From Saprospiraceae bacterium (GTDB taxonomy: Bacteria; Bacteroidota; Bacteroidia; Chitinophagales; Saprospiraceae), in the NCBI GenBank assembly GCA_022844565.1, contig JALHLK010000004.1, positions 124,001 through 188,000 of the forward strand: a stretch of DNA of 64,000 bases. The letters run 5' to 3'. This document shows, piece after piece, positions 36,312 through 44,610 of this stretch (position 1 is its first letter; each line of letters starts with the position of its first letter). The notes under the pieces were generated by a model, which saw nothing but the letters and a program-made list of their open reading frames with translations, ran no database searches and was not told where the DNA came from. A program made the translations under genes and the position numbers.

Positions 36312-37514
36312 TTATCTAAACTGACTCAAAAAGTCACTAATTTGTTTTACAGCATTTCTAAGAGCATCTTCTGAAGCCGCATAAGAGATTCTTATACAAT
36401 TGTCATCCCCAAAAGCAGCACCGGATACACAAGCAACGTGGGCTTCTGATAAAACTAATTCACAAAACTCATCAGCGTCGGTAATGGTGTGAGTACCATT
36501 GGTCTTTCCAAAATAATAGCTTACATCGGGGAATAGATAAAAGGCACCCGTTGGTCTATTTACTTTAATGCCGGGTATTTGACTAAACAATTCAATGATC
36601 AAATCTCTCCTTTTATGAAATTCAATGACCATATCATGAGTCGGTTTATGGTCACTATTGAGTGCAACGGCCCCAGCATATTGACCAAAACTAGATGCAC
36701 CAGAAGTGATTTGGCCTTGTACTTTATCACAAGCACTTGCTAACCATGCAGGTCCGGCCATATATCCTAGTCTCCAGCCTGTCATAGAATATCCCTTTGC
36801 AAATCCATTAACCACTGCTGTAATATCCTTCATTCCTGGGATCGAAGATATACTTACGTGTTTACCTTCAAAATTGATATGTTCATAAATCTCATCCGAT
36901 AAGACAATGATATTATCATGTTTTTTAATCACTTCCGCAAGGCTTTCTAATTCACTTTGGCTAAATACACTACCAGATGGATTACATGGTGAAGAATAAA
37001 TGATCAATTTTGTTTTATTGGTTATTGCAGCTTCTAATTGATCTGCAGTAACTTTAAAATCCTTTTCTATTCCTGCACTAATGACAACGGGAATCCCACC
37101 AGAAAACTTTACAATTTCTACATAAGAAACCCAATAAGGTGCAAATATGATGGCTTCATCACCTTCGTTTAGTAAAGCCATACAAATATTAGCAATAGTT
37201 TGCTTAGCCCCGTTGGAAACAATGATTTGATTATCTTCATAAGCTATACCATTATCTCTTTGAAGTTTGTCAATAATCGCTTTTTTTAATATCGGTAAGC
37301 CTGATACAGGAGTGTATTTTGTAATGCCCTTTGCCAAGCCTTCTGTGGCAGCGTCTTTTATATGTTGAGGTGTATCAAAATCCGGTTCTCCCAAACTTAG
37401 TGAAATAACTTTTACCCCTTTAGCAGCCAATTCTCTACCTTTTTTAGCCATTTTAAGCGTGGCGGATTCAGTCATCGACTGTACTTTTTCTGAAAGCATT
37501 ACATTTTGATCCAT
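36312..37514 (-). CDS. Class I/II pyridoxal-phosphate aminotransferase (aspartate aminotransferase-like)
   Basis: A 400-residue fold-type I aminotransferase of the AspC/AspB group used by many bacteria for aspartate or aromatic transamination. VKVISLSLGEPDFDTP is the N-terminal arm; IIYSSPCNPSGSVFS and VLSDEIYEHINFEGK hold cofactor-binding residues; the PLP lysine is in VVNGFAKGYSMTGWRLGYMAG; and the C-terminal substrate-carboxylate arginine lies in CIRISYAASED. The usual motif asparagine and aspartate are present. Substrate specificity cannot be set from sequence. It is a single gene. Confidence 0.94.
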   Translation of the reverse strand: MDQNVMLSEKVQSMTESATLKMAKKGRELAAKGVKVISLSLGEPDFDTPQHIKDAATEGLAKGITKYTPVSGLPILKKAIIDKLQRDNGIAYEDNQIIVSNGAKQTIANICMALLNEGDEAIIFAPYWVSYVEIVKFSGGIPVVISAGIEKDFKVTADQLEAAITNKTKLIIYSSPCNPSGSVFSQSELESLAEVIKKHDNIIVLSDEIYEHINFEGKHVSISSIPGMKDITAVVNGFAKGYSMTGWRLGYMAGPAWLASACDKVQGQITSGASSFGQYAGAVALNSDHKPTHDMVIEFHKRRDLIIELFSQIPGIKVNRPTGAFYLFPDVSYYFGKTNGTHTITDADEFCELVLSEAHVACVSGAAFGDDNCIRISYAASEDALRNAVKQISDFLSQFR

Positions 37515-37540
37515 TATATTTGAAATGTTTAAATTTTGTG

Positions 37541-37548
37541 CAAATTTA
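37541..37548 (-). promoter_or_regulatory. -7 promoter element TAAATTTG for the aminotransferase gene
   Basis: On the minus strand TAAATTTG lies 27 bp upstream of the aminotransferase ATG. It fits TAnnTTTG; no -33 element is clear. Confidence 0.4.
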
Positions 37549-37659
37549 ATTTGTCTACGCCTTTATTCACTTACTTAAATCAAAATTTTTATTAAATAGT
37601 ATAGTTTTAATCAAAATGAGATTAATTGTGTAAATTTTACTTGGTAAAATTACTCATAC

Positions 37660-38511
37660 CTAACTTTTTAATTTCTCATCTACATCATATGTTGGTGTCG
37701 GTCGGTATTTCTGAAAAGGTATCTTAAGCATTGTCCATAAATCATTGCTTTCAGGCACGCCCATATATGTATCTACACCATATTTGAGTTGAGTATTATC
37801 GACCAATGCATAAGTACCAAACATTCTGTCCCAAAAGCTAAAAATATTGCCATAATTAGTATCAGAGTATGGTTGGCGGTAATGATGATGAACACGATGC
37901 ATATTTGGTGTACAAAACACATAAGATATAAAAAGATCTAGCTTTGCAGGCATGGTAATATTGGCATGGTTAAATTGTGTTAATACTACGGACATGGTCT
38001 GATAAACAAAAATTAACCAAATTGGGGCACCAATGAGGATGACGGATAATGTCGTAAAAACAAATCGAAAAACACTTTCTCCGGGGTGGTGTCTATTGGC
38101 TGTGGTTGTGTCCACATGTTGATCACTGTGATGGATTATGTGAAATTTCCACATCCAAGGCACTCTATGCTCTATCCAATGTATAAACCATGCTGCAATT
38201 AAATCCATCAACAAAAGTCCAACTATCAATTTAGCCCATAATGGTAACGTGATAATATGAAGTAAACCGTACTCATTTGCAGTAACCCAATCTGATGCTT
38301 TTAAAAGGATAAATGCCATTGAGAAATTGACAATAATCGTTGTGAGTGTAAAAAAAATATTGATGGCTGCGTGTTTTCCTCGACCATAGTTTAATGCAAA
38401 TAATGGAATGGCAGACTCCATTAACGAAAAAAAACTAAGGCCACCAACGAGAATTAGCGTGCGGTGTAAAGTCGGCATATCACTGAAGTACTGAACTATT
38501 TCTTCTATCAT
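37660..38511 (-). CDS. Fatty acid hydroxylase / sterol desaturase-family membrane protein
   Basis: A 283-residue integral membrane di-iron protein. Histidine boxes are visible in order: HWIEHR, FHIIHHSDQH and HRVHHHYRQP, matching the H-x3-4-H, H-x2-HH and H-x2-HH pattern of the family. Four or so hydrophobic helices occupy the first ~170 residues. Enzymes of this family hydroxylate or desaturate lipids; in Bacteroidota they act on carotenoids, sphingolipid or fatty acyl chains, but the substrate here is unknown. It stands alone and divergent from a glycosyltransferase gene. Confidence 0.9.
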   Translation of the reverse strand: MIEEIVQYFSDMPTLHRTLILVGGLSFFSLMESAIPLFALNYGRGKHAAINIFFTLTTIIVNFSMAFILLKASDWVTANEYGLLHIITLPLWAKLIVGLLLMDLIAAWFIHWIEHRVPWMWKFHIIHHSDQHVDTTTANRHHPGESVFRFVFTTLSVILIGAPIWLIFVYQTMSVVLTQFNHANITMPAKLDLFISYVFCTPNMHRVHHHYRQPYSDTNYGNIFSFWDRMFGTYALVDNTQLKYGVDTYMGVPESNDLWTMLKIPFQKYRPTPTYDVDEKLKS

Positions 38512-38600
38512 GTCACTATAATTATTTAAATTTCAATTGCAATTTTACAATTAATTTTTCTTTTCTTTACCCAAAGTTTAAAATTAATAACAGAAAACAC

Positions 38601-39350
38601 TTGAGTAACTCGATTTCTATTGTGATAATTGCAAAAGATGAGGAACACATCATTGGGAAAACACTGACTCAGGCAGTGAAGATGTCTGATGATGTAATCT
38701 TTATTGATAGTGGCAGCATTGATAATACATTAGTAATCGCTAAAAAATTTGATGTAAAAGTGTATGGCTTGGATTGGCAAGGTTATGGACCAACCAAAAA
38801 TTACGGTGCATCAAAAGCTAAATATGACTGGATACTTTCTCTCGATGCAGATGAGGTTGCTGACCAAAAATTTGTTGAAGCTATTCTTGCTATTAAATTA
38901 GACCGATCAAGTATATATGAAATAAATATAGCTACTTACTTTACGAGTAAAAAAATAAGAAATTCTATCTTGTCACCAATGTGGAGAACCCGATTGTATC
39001 ATAAAGAAGATCACGATTGGAACAACAATTTAGTCCATGAAAAATTAACGAATATAAATGGGAAGAAGACCCAAAAGATAAGGGGAACAATTCAACATTT
39101 TTCATACAAAGACGAGGACCATCAAATTGAAAAACTAGATCAATATGCCAGAAAGCAAGCATCGCAATGGATCATAGAGGGGAAATCTCCTAACTTTTTA
39201 AAAAGAAACTTTGGAGCTTTAGCAAGATTTGTAAAGCATTATTTTTTTCATTTTGGTTTTTTATATGGAAATGAGGGGTTGCGACATGCTGTCAATGAGT
39301 TCAATTTGATAAACAATCAAATAAAGTATTTTAAAGGGTTAAAAGGTTGA
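38601..39350 (+). CDS. Glycosyltransferase family 2 protein (WaaE/KdtX-like)
   Basis: A 249-residue GT-A glycosyltransferase starting at a TTG (MSNSISIVIIAKDEEHIIGK). The nucleotide-sugar and metal site is DWILSLDADEVADQKFVEAI, and VIFIDSGSIDNTLVIAKKF is the N-terminal nucleotide-binding part. The basic and aromatic C-terminal section (FARFVKHYFFHFGFLYGNEG in general form) resembles LPS core transferases of the WaaE type. It probably adds a sugar to an envelope polymer. It is convergent with the DUF937 gene across a hairpin. Confidence 0.87.
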   Translation: MSNSISIVIIAKDEEHIIGKTLTQAVKMSDDVIFIDSGSIDNTLVIAKKFDVKVYGLDWQGYGPTKNYGASKAKYDWILSLDADEVADQKFVEAILAIKLDRSSIYEINIATYFTSKKIRNSILSPMWRTRLYHKEDHDWNNNLVHEKLTNINGKKTQKIRGTIQHFSYKDEDHQIEKLDQYARKQASQWIIEGKSPNFLKRNFGALARFVKHYFFHFGFLYGNEGLRHAVNEFNLINNQIKYFKGLKG

Positions 39351-39394
39351 ATTTGAGCAATAATTGCTTTTAGATCTTATTATGTCAACTATGA

Positions 39395-39483
39395 TTTAAA
39401 AATTAAAAAACCACAAAGCAGTACAATTTTCAGCGTAAAAAACCACAGATTCCTCAACTGCTTTGCGGTCATAAAATTTTAAA
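39395..39483. terminator. 89-bp imperfect palindrome between convergent genes, likely terminator
   Basis: TTTAAAAATTAAAAAACCAC at 39395 continuing to CAAAGCAGT (39422) pairs with ACTGCTTTGCGGTCATAAAA from 39457. Arms are about 27 bp with a ~34-base loop containing further A-rich sequence. It lies between the glycosyltransferase and DUF937 stop codons, and its A/T-rich arms suit termination both ways. Confidence 0.6.
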
Positions 39484-39491
39484 TTGTCTTA

Positions 39492-40136
39492 CTATTTAAA
39501 TAGATTTTTTAGAAGCATGTTGGCACCTGACTTCATGATATCATCCATCATACTACCATCATTGTTTTTATCAAGTAATTTTCCAAATACACCCATTATT
39601 CCTCCTTGTTCTTGAGTTTGACTTTCTACTTGCTGAGGGACAGGTTGGGGTTTTCCACCTTGACTGATAAGATCTAAAAGTGTTTTAGATTGTACATTAT
39701 TTGTATTTTTCATTTTACCCAACATTCCTAATACAATAGGTGCTAAAGTTACCAACAATTTTCCAGATTTACTAGAATCAATGCCTGTCATTTTAGCTAT
39801 CATTTCGATTACATTAGATTGATTGCCGCCTAATACGTGATTAAGTATACCTGCACCATTGACCATGTTTGGATTAGCAGCTTGTGTACTACCAGATATA
39901 AATCCCATAACATCATTTAATATACTTCCATCGTGGTCACGATCAAGTGCGCCTAATAAGCCTTGAGCTCCAGATTCATCAGCCACATTGTTTGAAAGTC
40001 CAGCCATAATAGCTGAAAAAGCTGCTTCTGTAGCACCACCCGCTTTATCTTCTTCAATACCTAATTGGTTACCAATTGCTTTTGAAAAGTTTTCACCTCC
40101 GAGTTGTTCTTGTAATAAGTCTAATAATACATTCAT
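39492..40136 (-). CDS. DUF937-domain protein
   Basis: A 214-residue soluble protein with the DUF937 pattern: QLGGENFSKAIGNQLGIEED, then ATEAAFSAIMAGLSNNV and GKLLVTLAPIVLGMLGKMK. A glycine-rich middle and Asp/Asn stretches (ALDRDHDGSILNDVMGFISG, then LLDKNNDGSMMDDIMKSGAN) repeat a D-x-N/D-x-D-G motif resembling EF-hand-like calcium loops, probably from the family's typical tail. No enzymatic activity is known. It ends at the hairpin shared with the glycosyltransferase gene. Confidence 0.88.
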   Translation of the reverse strand: MNVLLDLLQEQLGGENFSKAIGNQLGIEEDKAGGATEAAFSAIMAGLSNNVADESGAQGLLGALDRDHDGSILNDVMGFISGSTQAANPNMVNGAGILNHVLGGNQSNVIEMIAKMTGIDSSKSGKLLVTLAPIVLGMLGKMKNTNNVQSKTLLDLISQGGKPQPVPQQVESQTQEQGGIMGVFGKLLDKNNDGSMMDDIMKSGANMLLKNLFK

Positions 40137-40248
40137 TTTGTTAAATTTTAGAATGCAAATTAAAACTATATATTTGGATTTTAGGAAATAATCAGATTAA
40201 TTTTTATAACTAAAATTTATTTTACAGCTATGTTGTAGTTTTACTTTG

Positions 40249-40495
40249 TTAAACCCATATTAAGCATTAGAAATGAACTGCAAGAAAATTATGCTTCATA
40301 TTAGTTTCAGCACTCAATTTTCCGTCCTCAATGCAGCTAAGGCTGCAAAAAAATAGGAGAAGCTAAAATCCAGTTGGTTTTAGTTCACAGCTAAATTGAT
40401 ATTTCGGATATCAATTTTTTACGCTGCTCATGTGCTTCACTACTATTTTGCATAATTTCCTTTCGAATAAAGTCTAATGCTTAATATGGGTTAAA
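40249..40495 (+). repeat. Palindromic element of the AGTTC/CTAAA/CTCAT family, copy 3 (247 bp)
   Basis: Terminal inverted repeats: TTAAACCCATATTAAGCATT at 40249 and its mirror ending at 40495 agree over about 21 of 23 bases. Core at 40382-40432: AGTTCACAGCTAAATTGAT, stem ATAT around TTCGG, ATCAATTTTTTACGCTGCTC. A GCAGC-taag-GCTGC hairpin lies in the left half. Length 247 bp equals copy 4. The rest of the 550-bp spacer 40137-40686 is AT-rich, with one small hairpin CATTTTTG/CAAAAATG at 40554-40572. Confidence 0.85.
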
Positions 40496-40686
40496 TTCAG
40501 TTACCGCAACCTTCAGGTCGTGGAAAATAGAAAAACCACAATTCTTCTGGCGTCATTTTTGCAACAAAAATGGTGACAAAAACTAACAATAACATTGCCA
40601 CTTTTAACTTTAATTGAATTTATAAGCATTCTGACTTCAACATAACAAAGTAGAATTAAGTAAGAAAATTTTGAGATAAATTACAA

Positions 40687-41679
40687 TCACCAAATATTAA
40701 CCTCGGGTTCTATGGTTACCTTAAATTTTTCAAATACTACTTTTTGGATATGCATAGCCATATCGAATATCTCTTCGCCTGTAGCCGAACCATGATTTAC
40801 GATCACCAAAGCTTGATTGATATGAGTGCCTGTATCACCTTTTCTATATCCTTTAAGTCCAGATTGATCTATCAGCCAAGCAGCAGGGATTTTTATAAAT
40901 GATTCATCAACAAGATAATGAGGCATATCGGGAAAATTAACCACTAAATTTTCAAACGCACTCTTACTAATTACAGGGTTTTTGAAAAAACTTCCAGCAT
41001 TGCCAATAACCTTTGGGTCCGGCAATTTTGCGCTCCTTATTTCAATGACCGTTTCTGCAATATCTTTTATTGAAGGATGAGTAATATTTTTGCTTTGAAG
41101 TTTTTCTTTTACATCCTTATAAGAATTGTTGGCTATAGGCTTTTTGTCAAATCTATAGGTCACATGCGTAATAATAAACTGATCTTTCAACTCATTTTTA
41201 AAAACAGAATCTCGATAACCAAACTCACAAACAGCATTTTCAAAAACTGTTGTAAAAAGTCCTTTCCTATTTAGGGCCTTAAGACTAACAAAGCTAGATT
41301 GCTGTTCTGTGCCATATGCTCCGATATTCTGAATTGGTGCAGCACCAACAGTACCAGGAATTAAAGCTAAATTTTCTAATCCACCAAGATTGTGATAAAC
41401 TGCCCACATCACAAATTGATGCCAGTTTTCACCTGCTCCAACTTCAACGAGACAGTAGTCTTCATTTTCATCCAGTATTTGAATACCTTTTATCCGATTG
41501 ATAAAAATGGTGTCAAAATGTGAAGTCATCATTAAGACATTACTCCCACCCCCTAAAACTTTCACGCCTGATCCATACGATGTTAATAGTAGCTTTAGCC
41601 CAGCAATGTCATAAAATTCGAATAAGTTATCACAAGTGCTGTTAATTTTAAAAGTATTGTATGCTAAGAGATTTTTCAT
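40687..41679 (-). CDS. murB: UDP-N-acetylenolpyruvoylglucosamine reductase
   Basis: MurB reduces UDP-GlcNAc-enolpyruvate to UDP-MurNAc using FAD and NADPH in peptidoglycan synthesis. The 330-residue protein starts with NLLAYNTFKINSTCDNLFEF, has the FAD-binding GVKVLGGGSNVLMMTS and ALIPGTVGAAPIQNIGAYG, the catalytic serine loop GNAGSFFKNP, and ends KVTIEPEVNIW with the catalytic glutamate. This is the E. coli-type, with the extra loop present. It is transcribed away from a TonB receptor, each with its own TAnnTTTG element. Confidence 0.95.
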   Translation of the reverse strand: MKNLLAYNTFKINSTCDNLFEFYDIAGLKLLLTSYGSGVKVLGGGSNVLMMTSHFDTIFINRIKGIQILDENEDYCLVEVGAGENWHQFVMWAVYHNLGGLENLALIPGTVGAAPIQNIGAYGTEQQSSFVSLKALNRKGLFTTVFENAVCEFGYRDSVFKNELKDQFIITHVTYRFDKKPIANNSYKDVKEKLQSKNITHPSIKDIAETVIEIRSAKLPDPKVIGNAGSFFKNPVISKSAFENLVVNFPDMPHYLVDESFIKIPAAWLIDQSGLKGYRKGDTGTHINQALVIVNHGSATGEEIFDMAMHIQKVVFEKFKVTIEPEVNIW

Positions 41680-41699
41680 TTTTTTTGATTTGAAGCCTC

Positions 41700-41707
41700 A
41701 AAAGTAA
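41700..41707 (-). promoter_or_regulatory. -7 promoter element TACTTTTG for murB
   Basis: On the minus strand TACTTTTG lies about 21 bp upstream of the murB ATG and about 40 bp from the opposing element at 41746-41753, giving a compact divergent promoter pair. Confidence 0.55.
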
Positions 41708-41745
41708 TATTTTTAACTTTAATTTTATCACTCATACTCATTGCT

Positions 41746-41753
41746 TACCTTTG
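41746..41753 (+). promoter_or_regulatory. -7 promoter element TACCTTTG for the TonB receptor gene
   Basis: TACCTTTG fits TAnnTTTG and ends 20 bp before the ATG at 41773. Confidence 0.55.
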
Positions 41754-41772
41754 TCAAAATTTTAAATCATAT

Positions 41773-43638
41773 ATGAAAAAATTATACATTTTTATTTTAC
41801 TCTTTTTTGTAAAACCAATTTTTGCTCAATTTTCTAGTTCCGTTATTTTAGATTCTATAGAAATTAGTAATAACAGAATAAGTCAGACTATACAGAATGT
41901 CCCAAAATCCATCCAAATTATTACTTCAGAAGCTTTGAAAAATTCCGCAGCACAATCACTTGCTGAAGCATTACAGTTTGTTGCGGGTATTGATATAAGA
42001 AGACGAGGACCTATCGGCGTCCAATCAGACGTGAGCATTAGAGGTGGTAGTTTTGATCAAGTACTTATTCTGATCAATGGAGTAAGAATGAATGATGCTC
42101 AAACAGGTCACCATACGTTATACCTTCCGATCGAAATGCTTGATATAGAACGGGTCGAAATAATAAGAGGCCCTGCTGCCCGAACATATGGGCAAAATGC
42201 CTTCAGTGGCGCCATTAATATTGTTACTAAAATACCAAAGGAAAATGGGGTAAATGCGTATACTTCTTACGGTAGTTTTGCTACGCTTCAGGCAGGAGTA
42301 AACTTAAATTTAAATCTCTTGGATAATAAATTTAACCAATCCCTGGCTCTCAATTATGCAAAAAGTGATGGTTATGATTACAATAGGGATTTTAACAGTG
42401 GAGCAATTTTTTATCAAGGAAAACTAGCATTAAACCGCAATACTACCGTAGAACTATTTTCAGGTACTAGTTTTAGACATTTTGGTGCAAACGGCTTTTA
42501 TGCATTACCAACCCATATAGATCAATATGAAGAAGTAAGTACCAGTATCTCTTCATTTTCGATAAAGAAGGTATTTGATAAGCTTACCTTAATGGCAAGA
42601 GGATCTTGGCGATGGAATGATGATTATTATGAATTTGTGCGTAACAAACCAGAAATATTCAACAACAAAACAACAAGCAATAGGCTTACTTTTGATGTTA
42701 ATGCGTCTTATTATAATGCGCTCGGTACTTTAGGCATTGGCATAGAATATACGGATGAAGATCTAAAAAGTAAAGGATTAGGCAATCATAATAGATCAAT
42801 TCTAAGTGGGTTTGTCGAACAAAAATTTGAATTTTTTGATGATAATTTTCAGATAGTACCAGGGTTTTTCATCAATAAATTTTCGGATAGGAGTGTGCAA
42901 GTATTTCCTGGGATAGACTTATCTTATCAATTAAAGGGAGGAATTAAAATATTTGGTGGTCTCAATTATGCCAACAGAATACCTACTTACACGGATTTAT
43001 ATTACACAAGTAGGGTTGAAAAAGGCAATGCCGACCTACTAAGCGAATCAGTAAGGTCAATAGAAGTAGGTGTTGAAAAATTATCTAAAACATATAATTT
43101 GGGGTTTTCTGTTTATAAAAACTATACACAAGACCTCATTGACTGGACAAAAACGAGCAATGCAGATGCTTTTTGGATAGCGAGAAATTATGTTGCAGCC
43201 AATTTTAAGGGTTTAGAAATAAAGTCAGGATTTAACTTCGCAAATATGTATCAACTAAAAAATGCCTTAGCTTTTGACCTATCAGGGAGTTTTATTGCTG
43301 CTGAAACATCCAATGACGATCAAACTTATATTACGAGGTATCAATTTAATCATCTAGGTACTCAGCTTCTTGCCAACTTAAAATTTGGTGCACTAGATAA
43401 TAAACTTGGCTTTAATGTTTTTTATAGGTATCTTGATAGGGTAGGCAAAGATATTGACCCCCTCACGAATAAGGATCTGTTAGACACACAATTAATAGAT
43501 TTGTCTGTCTCTTACACCTTCAAAAAAATTAACTTTAAGTATACTTTAAATAATGCAACTAATCAAAAATACAAAGAAATTAGCAATGTGTTAATGCCAG
43601 GCACATGGCATCAATTTCGAATAGGTATAAGCTTGTAA
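41773..43638 (+). CDS. TonB-dependent receptor (plug and barrel, no regulatory N-domain)
   Basis: A 621-residue outer-membrane receptor with a signal peptide (MKKLYIFILLFFVKPIFAQF), a direct plug domain (QNVPKSIQIITSEALKNSAA, then GSFDQVLILINGVRMNDAQT, then ERVEIIRGPAARTYGQNAFS) and a 22-strand-type barrel ending GTWHQFRIGISL. Unlike the receptor at 20998 it has no carboxypeptidase-like domain, and its length and plug recall BtuB/CirA-type vitamin or siderophore receptors. The ligand is not identifiable. It is convergent with the lipoprotein gene at 43646, 7 bp apart. Confidence 0.93.
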   Translation: MKKLYIFILLFFVKPIFAQFSSSVILDSIEISNNRISQTIQNVPKSIQIITSEALKNSAAQSLAEALQFVAGIDIRRRGPIGVQSDVSIRGGSFDQVLILINGVRMNDAQTGHHTLYLPIEMLDIERVEIIRGPAARTYGQNAFSGAINIVTKIPKENGVNAYTSYGSFATLQAGVNLNLNLLDNKFNQSLALNYAKSDGYDYNRDFNSGAIFYQGKLALNRNTTVELFSGTSFRHFGANGFYALPTHIDQYEEVSTSISSFSIKKVFDKLTLMARGSWRWNDDYYEFVRNKPEIFNNKTTSNRLTFDVNASYYNALGTLGIGIEYTDEDLKSKGLGNHNRSILSGFVEQKFEFFDDNFQIVPGFFINKFSDRSVQVFPGIDLSYQLKGGIKIFGGLNYANRIPTYTDLYYTSRVEKGNADLLSESVRSIEVGVEKLSKTYNLGFSVYKNYTQDLIDWTKTSNADAFWIARNYVAANFKGLEIKSGFNFANMYQLKNALAFDLSGSFIAAETSNDDQTYITRYQFNHLGTQLLANLKFGALDNKLGFNVFYRYLDRVGKDIDPLTNKDLLDTQLIDLSVSYTFKKINFKYTLNNATNQKYKEISNVLMPGTWHQFRIGISL

Positions 43639-43645
43639 TAACTAT

Positions 43646-44380
43646 TTACTTTACACTTACTAACTCTTGTATGTATATAAAGCCAGACTCCGCCTTATCT
43701 TTCCAAGCAACGTTAGGTTGGATCTTTTGCGTATTTAATACCTCCATTTGGACTTTTGTAAGCCCTACTCCTTTAGTGTAATATTCTCTTCTTTGCCTGC
43801 GAGAAATCAAATTTTCGTTGATAGGGCCAGCTACAACTTCTAACGTGTTGGGATAAATTTTATTTACAATAGAAATTGATGAATCTATTCTAGTGATATT
43901 GTATTCCCAACCATTATAAACTTTCATGATTTCATCGTTGATCGTTATTTCCACTTGTTCATTGAATAATCGGTTACCTGCCCACTTGGAATTTAATTTA
44001 GGTGGAAAAACTAAGTTGATAAAGGTAAGATTATTGTCTGTTGTAGTAAGTATGTTGTTTTGAATTTGGATAATTTCTGCTCGGAAAGGTGTATATTTAC
44101 CAAGGCTATCCTTTTTAATAGATTTGAGAATGCGGAATTTATTTTTTTCAATTTCCTCTTGAACTAATATTTGTATAAAGCCTTTGTTACTTCTTTTGTT
44201 TACACCTCCATTTAGATAATTAATGGAGTCATATTTATATTCCCACGTTCTGCCTACACCTAGATTAGCATACTCAAATTGAGGATCTATTGGAGGAGCC
44301 TGAATAAACTCATTTTCACAACTTAAGATTATACTCGAGAGCATAATAATCATAAAAATGTAAATCAAATATGTTTTCAT
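43646..44380 (-). CDS. Putative outer-membrane lipoprotein
   Basis: A 244-residue exported protein with a lipobox near MLSSIILSC (Cys ~21) after a hydrophobic signal. The mature part is mostly beta-strand (NLGVGRTWEYKYDSINYLNG, then TITRIDSS-like repeats) without a named domain I can place. It ends 7 bp from the convergent TonB receptor gene. TAAATTTG on the minus strand at 44385-44392 would place transcription start at or next to the ATG. Function unknown. Confidence 0.7.
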   Translation of the reverse strand: MKTYLIYIFMIIMLSSIILSCENEFIQAPPIDPQFEYANLGVGRTWEYKYDSINYLNGGVNKRSNKGFIQILVQEEIEKNKFRILKSIKKDSLGKYTPFRAEIIQIQNNILTTTDNNLTFINLVFPPKLNSKWAGNRLFNEQVEITINDEIMKVYNGWEYNITRIDSSISIVNKIYPNTLEVVAGPINENLISRRQRREYYTKGVGLTKVQMEVLNTQKIQPNVAWKDKAESGFIYIQELVSVK

Positions 44381-44384
44381 AATG

Positions 44385-44392
44385 CAAATTTA
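44385..44392 (-). promoter_or_regulatory. Possible -7 promoter element TAAATTTG
   Basis: On the minus strand this lies 4 bp upstream of the ATG of the lipoprotein at 43646-44380, implying an almost leaderless transcript if used. Confidence 0.35.
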
Positions 44393-44610
44393 GTTAATTT
44401 TTGTAAATGTTACCAAAATTTGCTAACTTCACACAAAAGTGTGAATAAAATATAATACTTGTTAAATATTTAACGATTTTACTTAAAATTAAATTTTGTT
44501 AAAAAAAAATAATCAAAATTATATGATTAATTTCGCACACTTTTTTAACTTTAGGCAATATAAAAATTAAATCAAGTGGATTCATAAGACAAAATCTACT
44601 TTCAATAAAA